Of a stretch of 64,000 nucleotides of DNA, positions 53,326 through 64,000 are shown in pieces. How positions within the stretch are numbered: position 1 is the first letter of the stretch; each line of letters opens with the position of its first letter. The notes beneath the pieces were generated by a model. It worked only from the letters and a program-made list of their open reading frames with translations. It did no database searches and was not told the origin of the DNA. The translations under genes were made by a program, and so were the position numbers. Origin of the DNA: Lethocerus indicus (Eukaryota > Arthropoda > Insecta > Hemiptera > Belostomatidae); NCBI GenBank assembly GCA_019843655.1, contig JACDQD010000003.1, positions 12,774,925 through 12,838,924 on the forward strand, in the 5' to 3' direction.

Positions 53326-55439
53326 TATAACTTCATAGTCTAAATGCAGGGGTGTATTTATGCACGATATATTTGCAGACAATACTTGCAAACATTTGTT
53401 GTGGTAGTGGCTACACAATAAACATAATGACTTCGCGTTGAAATAAGTAAATTTTTGTATTTTTCTGGCAAACATATAGGACTGCCAGTTATATGAGGAC
53501 TGGAACTAGTTGACGGCTTAGTCCACAGTCTAGTTGATCTTTGCAAATAGAAGTGTGCCGGCGTCTGTTGCTGGGTAAATAATAATAATTACAGAACTGT
53601 ATCGTCTTATCTGATAGGGGGCAGGTGCAGGTGCGTCTCCCGAGGGTGTCGTTGGGGCGGTACTCGGACGGTAGGTAATTTGAAGTTAGTACGGCCACCG
53701 CCTCGCAGATCATAGCCTTCATTCGACCAGGGCCTCCTATTTGTTTCCGCTCGACGGCGGAGCCTGCCCAGCCGATATACCGGTACTGGATACCGGTAAC
53801 GTTTATCAGTCTAGAAACCGAGGTACTACCGAGGGTCGACGACCTGTATTTGTTCGAATAGAAACGGGAACTACACTTTGTTTATTGAATACTCTGTTAA
53901 GACATACTATATTTCAACCACCATGGCCGAAAGACGCTACCAGCGCTCAGGAAGCACGCACAGAACTTCTTTTGGTTGAAAGCGCATCCTCGTCATACCC
54001 GTAGTACTATTTCTACCCGTATCACTTCATATTTTCATAGAATAAATTTCGCAGTTACACCATAGAGTATGGTGTAAAAGTTGGCTCACCGAGGTCTGAA
54101 GATCTTTCTCTCATACTACACATTCTGTACGGACCATCACGTGCAATGTGCAGGGAGTGTTTTTTTTTATTTTATGTTTGTTCCAACGCAAACGATGTCT
54201 CAAATTACAGTATGAATATATTAGAAACAACGGAGAATAATCTAAAACTAAATTGCACAAACAGCGCTGTTAAACGTAAATTGACGGCCACGGCCTCTTC
54301 CGTCAATTATTAATATGACTTCATCGTCACATCGAGGTCCTCCCTCGGTATTAAACATTCTGTTCGGCTCATAACGTCAATCTAAAGTAATTCTTTCTTC
54401 GGCCAATAAATCCCAGGTGCCGGCCGTAATGTCTCAATAGCCGGTGACTTTTATGGCCGGCCGGTAAAGAAAATTCGCCGTTCCGTTGTCCCTTTTCAGA
54501 AGACTCTAATGGGGTAAAATTGAAGGGTCGGAGCTAGAAAAATAACGCAACAAAGACAGCCAGGTGGGGGCTGGCCCCGGGGGGCCGCACAATTGCGCCC
54601 ACGCACGCCCATTTTAGCTCGTACAGTTTCTTCGCCCCCTCACCCTACCGGCCCTCGGATTTTATCCCTGCCGATATTATTGAGTTCTTTTTATTTTATA
54701 AATATTAGTCTTCCGGCAATTGTTGTGCGATCGTTAGAGGAGATGAGAAGAGCCGAGAACAATGATGTTTTGTCGACGAGCTGCAAATACCGTTCATAAT
54801 AATAATTCATAGCCGAGAAAAATTCGTACCTTCTCGCCGATGAATTATACCCTATTCAATAAATATTCCACTGCTCCGACGTATTAGGTAAGATTCGAAT
54901 TTACTTTACTGGCTACGTATATAGTTATGCATTTATAGGTTTTATGTGGGAACATGAATGGGATTTTGGATTCAATCGTGCTCCAGGATTAAATGAATAA
55001 GAGGGGAACATTCACTTGGAGAACACCAAACACTGTTCGTTTCCAATGTTCCCTCCAAGAGTCACGCCTGTGATAGTAGAGCAGATATTGGAGACCACAA
55101 TTAAAGGTGTTATTTATTTGAGTGCGGACGGGTTCGGATCGAATAATTGAGATATTTTTTCCCCGTTTAATTCGTTGCCCAATTAGCCGGTGCGGCCCGA
55201 ATAAAGAAATGGTGCCTGGAAGGATGCCAACAGTTGTTGCGCAAACCGCCCGATATAAAACGAACGCCCGCTTTTTATGAGGAGAATTTCTCATTGAGAA
55301 TTGTACGAGAGAATCGATGGATTGAAGTGTAAAATGTATATAAACGGATTACTGCAAAACGGGAAAAAAATTAGGTCGAACCGGGGGGAATTCATATTAC
55401 GAATCCATGAATTGGAGTCTAAGGAAATAAAAAAACGCG

Positions 55440-55467
55440 CTTTATCTTAAAACAAATTAAGATAAAG
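55440..55467. repeat. 11-bp stem hairpin
   Basis: CTTTATCTTAA (55440-55450) and its reverse complement (55457-55467) are separated by a 6-nt loop; one G-U pair can be added outside. Confidence 0.8.
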
Positions 55468-58400
55468 TAATGCCCCACCAGTTCTGTTGGTTTACAGCTT
55501 TACAGTTAAGTTGTCAGCTTAACCTTTTTTGATCACCGGCCAAGGATAGACAGCAAAAAATGACATTTCGAATTTTCTTGATGTGTTAATTGATTCGCAC
55601 GAGAACGATACCTGCAATTCTTCGAAAAGAGAAGGCAGTCTATAACAAGTTAATAATCGTTTTCAAGTCGAAATTTTGAATGTTAAAAACGATAGCATTG
55701 TATTTACATTTTGTTGACATCAACAACGTATATACCTTGACATTTAAAACTACCGCATAATTAATCACAGAGTTTAATTTTTTATACTGTACATTGTTTA
55801 AGTGTTCAGTGCCCGTGCGATGAATATGTGTTAGCCGAATTTAGTTGCGGGTTAACTCGTAGCAAGGGAAAAATAATCGGTCGTAATGTGTATTGAGCGA
55901 TACGCCCGGTCTGTTAGGCAGTACCGCCTCGCTTCTCTGGCGGTGAATTTTTTTTTCTCGCCCTCCCCGGGTTTCTCACTGGGCGACACAGGCCGCGGCC
56001 CACCGCCCGTCGTCCGATTAATTAAAACGAGACAAACTGCTACATTCGTTCGGTTGTCAAAAGTATTTTTTTTTCCACCTCCCTCAGTTTAATTTAGTTC
56101 CACCTATCCGATCCGGATTTCGAAACCGCGCTTTACCTTCGGCCGTTGCATAACATACCTCGATGATCTCTTTTATTCGGAATTTTGCGAAAAGAATACT
56201 TCAACCGTTTGTCATCTTGAGAGAGAGAAATTTCCCTCTGGACATTGGCGTACAAAATGATGGCTGTTCGCTAATTAATTAAGGAACAAAGTAGTTTCTT
56301 CGATTCAGTTCAAATACAAATTTCTAAACGAACTGGAGCACTATCACCTGCTGTAATCGTACGATAGGATCCCTCTAATGTAAACTATATTCAACTTTTA
56401 TGAAATCGGGTTATTAATACTTAGTTACCATCCGTTGCTGGCTATTGTCTCATTTCCGTAGTCTACTTACCATTAATTCCATTCTTTTATAGTTAATTCT
56501 GATGCTTTAGTCAATTGGGTATAAAAACATTCGATTTATCTTTTCAAGGCGCAAGAAAAAATATGCCCAGACAAGCCAAACTTAAAGGTTATCTTAATCG
56601 CCTAATAAAGCGGTGCGGGTGTCAAATTCTTCTTTTTATATGCAGGAACATTTCTATCGGTAATTTATTCACTCGGGCCTCCAATGGTTTTTCGAAAGTT
56701 TGAAACCACATCGAACAGTCACTTTGCATGGCTTTCCCTTTTTTCGCGCATTAGTTTCCTCATTTTTGTTTAAATACTCTTTTTAAGGCGGAAGAGTTGA
56801 CTCGTTTCTCAAAATACACAGGCTCGAACATTGAAATTTTAAGATCTACATGTATCAGGATACGCGGCAAACTTTTTAATATGCGTTAGACTCGATTCAG
56901 CGAAGAAGAGAAGGAGAACCGCCCCTCACGACGAGGGAATTGGTCCCTCGTTTTATATGGCTGTAGAGTTGTGAAACCGATGTCGGGAGAATAACTGGCA
57001 TTAATTTTGAAACAATTGTACTTCCGGGACAATAAGTCTCCGGGAATTAATCACAGCTCGATTGCCGGTGATGGACCGACTTTTCATTCAATTTATAATT
57101 AAGAACTTATATATTTAATAGCGTCGCATCGAATTTGTGCCGTCGATTGAAAGGAGACATGCAATGATGAGTCCGGTTTGACAGAGAAGCAGGCCGGCAA
57201 AACAAGTGTTTTTCGGAGTGACTCGCCTCGCCCTGCAAACGGCGGGCTCGTATCGAACACGTTTTTAAAGACTCATCGGGATTGTTAATTAAAAGCAAAA
57301 TGGAAATAAGAACAAGATATTGGGCCACGCGGTTTGGTCTCTAGGTGGCCCGGGGTCGGGTGTAATTAATTAGGCGGGCGCCGCTCGTAAATTCCCACCG
57401 GTGAGATATCATCCTCCGGGGCCGACATGACCCCCCGCCTTTTTATATCCTCCCTCCCACACTCCGTAATAATCGCTACCCGGTAATTTCCATGATTATT
57501 TTCTAGCCGTCCGTTTCTCCCCCTCGTCGGTCGTTGCCGGTCGGTTTGAATTACGGTTCCGTATGAAAAGTGCCAATACCCCGAGTGCAGCGTAAATTGC
57601 ACGCCGTCGGCGGTGTAATTAAACGCGTTTTGCATAGACGGGACTTTGATTAATACTGCGCTAGAGGGTGAACGCTATTTATATTTTCTGCCCGAACTAT
57701 CCAATTAACGTTTGAGTTCCACCGGGCGTCAAATAGCGACTGGTCGTTCGGTATCAATAGTGATGCAATAAGAGTCCGTCTTAGATACTATATATTTCTC
57801 GGTATTCGATATTGACTACTATGTGATCTATAGGATATTAGAGTGTACTCGGTTCCACTTTTAACACGCAAAGTGCATTAAGGTGGATCTTGGCTCAACC
57901 AATCATTTCACCTAACCTACCGTAAAACACGCAGGGTGCATTTCCTTCGGCCGCAGCAGGATTCAAACCCGTAAGTACTCGTAAGTAATCCTCGATCAAT
58001 AAGTAAGCATTGTTCACAGGCGGAGATATTGTCGTTGGGGTTTTAATATCATATAAATTTCGATATAAATTTCCTTCATCGAATACATCAGATAAAAAAG
58101 TACTAAATCTATCGCAGAAAAGGATAAATGATTATTCCCGCGTGGCAAAACAGTGATTAGAAATGTAAATTTCCTCAAATATGGTTTCCGAGCCAAAAAG
58201 AATCAGTTAGGTTGGAGCGGCCCAAATGCATAATATTATGATAATTGACTGGACCGGTGGGGCTAGCTCGGCGCAAGTTGTGCAACGGTGGGCCAACTCT
58301 AATGCCACCTCGAAGTGATTGGTCGCCGACAGTAAACTGTGACTAATGCCAATCGCCCAATCGGGATCCAGCCCCTTAATTGAACGTTTACGCTGACGCC

Positions 58401-58677
58401 ATCGGTCGATTATACCTTACAATCTAAATCGTCCCAACATAAGGATGACTAATGAGTAAATAAAGGACGCCGATTAGCGTTTACGGCCGGGACGCTCTAT
58501 TATCACCCTGAGACGTATCATTCCAGAATATTTTTCACTAAGAGGTAAATTTCTTTAGGTGCCAAGCGAAGCTTAATTTGAAAGCGCTCTTAAGGAAAGT
58601 TAAGATAATTGCAGGCTGCGTTTTATAGGCTTCAGAATTAAATCACTCGTGATATTTCTTGTTTTGTGACGTCTACC

Positions 58678-58690
58678 AGACCGGTTTCGG
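58678..58690 (+). repeat. Dispersed-repeat core AGACCGGTTTCGG (copy 4)
   Basis: Exact match to 16877-16889. It is followed by TGTCAGTTGAACTGTCAG (58702-58719), which is itself part-palindromic, and then by ACAGACAG. This is the copy with the longest element-like context. Confidence 0.5.
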
Positions 58691-59359
58691 GCTCTAGCGA
58701 TTGTCAGTTGAACTGTCAGCACAGACAGAATTCATACAATGATTTTAAAACGAAACAATATCCAATCGTTATTTCCATTTTTTATTTGCGGAACATACTT
58801 TATTTTTCTTTAATTTACAGTCACGTTCGTCGCGCCTTCATTATTGTCGTTGATACTGAGCCGGAATAATATGATCGGGTTCAGTGCGCTGTTAAACTGG
58901 ATTTCTCTTGCCATAAATTGTGAAACTTAGTGTTTCAAGATGTGTTTTGCGATTATGGGAATACTGATTGCACTAAAGCCCGCTTCTGTTTGCGTTTTAT
59001 CTTCCAAAAAGGGCTCGCCACGTCATTACGTACAGTTTTGCCCATCGATAATTGTATCGTCCGATTTTACGACGTACACCTGTTTTTTCCCATCCTTATG
59101 TGTTTTGCGGATCGCCTTGACTTTTCCCTTTTTTAGATTCAGCATCAATACACGCGGTAAACACGATATTTTATATTTTATTCCAATACTACAACAGAAT
59201 TAAACTAATTTCAATCCGCTTTTCCATCCCGTCCTTTGTAACGCAACAAAAGATATTTAGTATCATCTGTCAATTGTCTAACCTGACGTCTCGTAAAGTG
59301 ACGCCATTGTCGTTCATTATAACAACATTATTGTTGTCGTTATTTATAAAAAAAATATA

Positions 59360-59377
59360 CGGATACAGCTGTATCCG
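59360..59377. repeat. 18-bp perfect palindrome
   Basis: CGGATACAG is followed directly by its reverse complement; the centre is CAGCTG, an E-box. About 0.24 such palindromes are expected by chance in 64 kb. Confidence 0.85.
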
Positions 59378-60620
59378 ATGATCAGAGTGGAGCATCAAAT
59401 GAAAAAAAAATGTATTCTTAGTTTTTACTCTGTATATGAAACTATTTCAGTCTAATGGCTAATGATTTTTATCTAAATTTGTAAAATCCAACTCGCATCA
59501 ATCGGATTCCTGCGTTATTCTTTATATTACTGGTTTCTCACATTAATATTTAAATAAAAATATAGAAAATGCCTTGTTTATACGTAGACACCAATATGCG
59601 AGATATGTGTCCATAATATCAATGTTTATTATTACGTTGCACGATTCCGAGTGTCATTATCCTATCGATTACTCCACTTAATATTAGTGAAGCGATTGTC
59701 TCTGAATTCAATTGAAAGTAATTGGATCGGAAATGAGCAATGAATGATGGATGTGTGCCGGTGGCGGGCGGCGGTTGGGGCATTCGCGGTGAACCGGAAC
59801 GGACCAATCATCTCAGTCCAAATGATACGGCTGTGTATTCGGTCGGTGGAAAACCAACAGAGGGGAGGTGTACACGCACAATCGTGCCTTCCAACCTACA
59901 ATATAAATCGGGTCAGCCGCTATAGGACCGATTCGATTCCCTGAGTTATCTCCCTCCATTGTTCTCGCCTAGTATATAATGTTGGGCTTTCCTCAGAGTC
60001 ATGCACCGCCTTAAGCATATACCTCAGTTCCTTGAGCGGCTCTACGTTGGGGCATTTTTAAATTTATATAAAAGACACCCCGGTTCAGGAAAGATATTCC
60101 AATTCCACGCCCTAAAACTAAGCTCACTACGATAGATCCAGCCCCACATAACCTACTTAGGCTTAGCGAAAACCAATTATTTTTTCGTCTGAAAAGAAGG
60201 TCGGGATTTCGGTCGGAAGCGTGTAATATTTATTCATTTATGTGCGTGAGATATATTTCGGGCTTTAGATGTGTCTTTAGATGCATAGAATTCAGACATA
60301 TCAGCCGCATTAGGCGAAAGCCTAGGATGTGCCGAACATCTAACATTATTGTAAATGAATACAACCTACATTTAGCCCCCGTTAAAGGGCGGTACCTGCA
60401 GTGGTACAGTGGCTCGCTTGTACTTCCTGAAATTTTGAATTGTAAATACCGAGCGGACGGGTATTAGATGTAATTTAAAGTAGGCGAATCCGGGCGACCT
60501 ACCTTACCGCTCTGTTAATGGGGGACCTGGAAGCAATTTTCTGGTCGGAAAGGGAGAGGCGGTCATGATCCATCCACTCATTAGATGATTGGTCCAACTG
60601 AAGGAGAGTGAACACTTGTT

Positions 60621-60645
60621 TACACGCACGCGCGTGCATACACAC
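60621..60645. repeat. Alternating purine-pyrimidine tract
   Basis: 25 nt of strict alternation, containing the palindrome GCACGCGCGTGC (60626-60637). Such tracts can adopt Z-DNA in vitro. Confidence 0.7.
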
Positions 60646-63600
60646 CCGCCACGGCGCACGCGCCCAGAGGCTAATGGCTGAGTATTTGACCCGAGTTTGG
60701 TCCAATTACCAGCCCGGATTAGCGGCTGCCCCGTTTTAAGTTCAATCATGTTCACGCTCCGGGGTCAAACGTGAGCCGCTAGCCAAGTTTAAACTTTGTG
60801 TGTGTTTTTTTCCCAGTCCGTGTTTTAATTTCGACCTATGTCGAGTAGGGGTTTCTTTGGGCGGGCACGTTGAGCATGGTAGCCGGCCGGCCCGTGGAGC
60901 GTGCGCCCCACTGACAGCACCGGCAAATTACTGGAATCGAACAACGCTAAACGCTTTTCATCGACCTCTTTAAATACACGAAAATTGTAACGTTCCTACT
61001 GAACCAGCCCTAGTTTTTATTTATCGTGCCAAATCGGTGTTCACGACCATACTTAATGACTTTCCCTGATTTATACGGCTGTACTGGTACTGGTTTTTTA
61101 CAAAGTACACACAATTTGCAGTTACTTTTGATTGTAAATAATTCTATTTACAGCATCGATTGGAAGGCCTCCTCGGTAACCGTTTACTTTCTCAGTACTA
61201 CTGCTTGGTACGTACGTACATTTTAAATAAGTATGCACGGAGTCGGATGTAACACTGGTACATAGTTTCAAGTGGCGGTACAATGAATTCAACATATATT
61301 ACCACTTAAGTTGAAAATATTTATTACACAACGACAAAATGTTTATAATTAATCCGGTATATTTAACACTGAAATTCAGAAGTATCTGGCATAAACTTCC
61401 CGACGATAGTCGATATTTATTCGAACACAAAGGGGATCATTTTTATCCGATGGTCTATCTTTTGGTAGAAAACAATAAGCGTTAAAAATTGCTCAATATC
61501 GATACTAATCTTTATTAAGAAATAAATAACAACGGTTGGCCCGTATTACCGTATTGTTGGTTTAACGGTCATCGGTTCGTGTTTTTTACATTAGGATGCA
61601 AGAGGCCGTGTACCACTACAGATCATTATTACCCTATAAAAGGTAATTACGTTATTGTTCTCCCTTTAGTGCCTTCCCCACTTGCCTCGAACATTTTATT
61701 TCTAGTAATGACTTATTCAGTTGACGACTTGCTAGTTAAGACCAATCTAGGCTTTAAATCCAGGAATTATGTCGGACCCCGATACAATAACTATTGGCAG
61801 TTGTGATTATCCTCCATTTCAAACGGGGTAACCTAATTTTTTTCTTAATTGTATCAACATTGTGAAAAAGAACATAAACGCGTGCAATTTTATCCGGTGA
61901 AAGGAAGTTTGGAAAACTGGCGTAGATAATAGTTTTGTCAATAACCCTTTCTCTGAAAAAGTAAGGTGGTGTAATTATATTTGTACAAATATAATTTAAT
62001 GTTTTCATAAATAGGTCTATTATTTATTTGTAGTATTCTTTAGACATTTCACTGCCTCAGGCAAATTTTAACTTATTAAGTCTGCTATCGATGAATAATC
62101 TTCTTATATTTTTAAATTACTTGTTATTCATATTTTTTGGTTTGATCCCTATATTTATTTTAGTATTCTAACTTTAACCTGTCATGAATATTTATTAATG
62201 CCCTTATACCAAACACTTGTGCCGTTAATAAATAAGTCTGTGTCTTGCATGTATTTTTTTGTTGTATAGTACAAAGAAGAAGAAAGAAGAAATGAAAATC
62301 CATGAAGAATTACGTCCATTACTTTTACGTTATTATTATAGTGATTCTTTCGTGGTCCGCGAAGTTTTGGAGTATCATATTTCTGAGTAGAGTCCGATTC
62401 TGGCAAGAATGCTAGAATTACTAACAGTACGAGTTTTATAATTCCGTGCCAACTCCGTGCAAATATGATTTCCAATCCATGTCCTTTCGACCTCTCGGTT
62501 CTGTAACGAACCGGCCGATAGTTCGTATTTGCATCCATTTACGAATGCGGATCTGGCTTCACAGGGCGCTCCGCTCTCGTAAAACACGGCCAAGAATCGT
62601 AAACTGGTTGAGTTTATACGCCGAAGCGCGATCGGCCGACACCGTTGAAAGCGGGCATGTCGCACGGGGCGTAAAAATTAAATGTCACCGCCAGATAAAA
62701 TCTTGAAATTATTTCCAGTAATGGATGCCTAGTGTTATAACGATTTCAAGGCCGCTATTTTTCTCCATTCCGTCTATTTCCATCGCCGATCACAAGCAAT
62801 AGAGCCGTTTTCCTTCTTAGCCTCAAACTGAAAACTCAGCATTTCCCTATTATAAGGATCTAAAGCAGAGATATTGCAATATTTATTCTACAAACAAAGT
62901 CATCCCCGACGGAACAAGCGATCGGGTACAGGGAAACATTTATAAATGTTCTCGGAATAATATTAAATTAGTTTAACGTATTCTTATGTCAGTACAGTTC
63001 GTGTTTCAGTTGTAACTTTACAGTAATCGACAATATGCTTCATCTGTAACCAAGTACTGGTAGTACAACTGTCAGTACTTACTAACATAAAAACGAAAGC
63101 CACGAGTGCGGACACCTATTTATGTATTGCAGTTCAAAAGTGAATACATTCTTGTCGTAAGTTGTATTATCGAAGTTAATGCAAGATATTTTGGGGCCCA
63201 CTGTGGTTTAGATTTTAAGCCATGCTCTTTCGCACCTCCTCTTTCTGCTTCTCGCGAGCGTCGGTAATATGACGCCAGTAACAGAACTGACATTCCGGCG
63301 GACTTGAGCGGCAGTTTGAGTTGCCGGAATGCCGGCGGCGTTATTATGGCCGTCACTGAAATTAAACGGGGAAAAATATACATCCCCTTTGCGATCCTTT
63401 ATAATAAGTCGCATAATTATGTGCTAGGTCCGGCAGAGAAACATCCAATAGGGCTTCCGGTCTCGAAAGGTTCGGTTTTTTTGTCAGAAAATCTTATTTT
63501 CGCTCAATTTCCGTCCGAAATCGAAATTAATAGTAGAAAAAAGGAGAACTTTTTCTGGCCTGTGGAAAGGTAATTTTCGAAAAGATCGGTTCTGAATTCC

Positions 63601-64000
63601 AAATTCTCGGCCCGTTTTTAGTTGGAACTTGGCGTGGACAGTTGGTGTGGAGTGGGGCGGGTACCCAATTACCAGTAATTAGCGCAGCGGAAGGCGGCCC
63701 TATTCAGCAGTGGCACGATCGCAGGATTTCGGTAATTAGAGAGCGGGTAGTTTCTCCACTACACTAAGAGAGGCTACTTAAGCCGGCCTCGGTTTAAGAC
63801 TGCAGGTTCGGACTTCTTGCCGCGGGGTCTTAACCGGTTTCCTAAAAGTCATCGTCACGGACCCAGCCCTTCCGTTTTATGTCCGACCGCGCCTCTCTGC
63901 CGCCGGCGGGCGTCGTAATTTCTTGCTCGGAATTCCGATCCGGTGAAAAGCGTATGAGCTTGGCAATTTTTAAAAAGTTAAAATCATACATACTCGGTGA

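Larger units (their letters stand above)
46425..54100. other. Gene-free stretch
   Basis: No gene is supported; the longest ORFs are under 90 codons. GC-richer patches lie near 48340-48400, 48960-49030, 49240-49450 and 53570-53830. AT low-complexity sequence with ATTT/ATTTA words occurs near 49976-50036. ATACCGGTA is directly repeated at 53777-53785 and 53790-53798. Confidence 0.55.
54101..64000. other. Gene-free right end of the window
   Basis: No gene is supported. GC-rich patches lie near 54420-54680, 57150-57630, 59750-59900, 60480-60900, 62460-62690, 63200-63380 and 63590-63960. Hairpins at 55440-55467 and 59360-59377, the repeat core at 58678-58690 and an alternating purine-pyrimidine tract at 60621-60645 are listed separately. 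The largest ORF (62182-62538, minus, 118 codons) has no domain. Confidence 0.55.

Overview
The window reads as nuclear DNA of an arthropod, most likely an insect. It is moderately AT-rich, CpG is not visibly depleted, GC-rich patches alternate with AT-rich DNA, simple repeats are scattered through it, and the one recognisable gene belongs to the insect gustatory receptor (GR) family with short GT-AG introns. I cannot place it to order from sequence alone. Nothing looks bacterial, organellar or viral: there are no operons, no dense long ORFs and no CRISPR.

Layout: 1-2241 is non-coding upstream DNA with a GT-rich and G-rich stretch, a GC-rich patch and a short AT tandem duplication. 2242-4501 (+) is a complete five-exon GR gene encoding 398 residues. 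Introns 2-4 are phase 0, as expected for the conserved 3' introns of this family, and the last exon encodes a variant of the TYxxVLLQF signature of transmembrane segment 7. Two AATAAA signals lie about 170-190 bp after the stop.

The remaining ~59 kb (about 4.7-64.0 kb) holds no coding gene that I can support. ORFs there are at most 145 codons, often lack an ATG, and show no family motif. This part consists of AT-rich DNA, a few dozen GC-rich patches of 150-500 bp, microsatellites, C/G homopolymer runs, several near-perfect hairpins or palindromes (notably 13564-13626, 18102-18137, 22190-22211, 31035-31124, 34501-34542 and 55440-55467), and four copies of a 13-bp core AGACCGRTTTCGG that look like remnants of a dispersed repeat. 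The GC patches and homeodomain-type AT clusters could be regulatory sequence of neighbouring genes, but that is inference.

One chemosensory gene is therefore well supported. The rest is best treated as intergenic or intronic DNA with structured elements worth testing.
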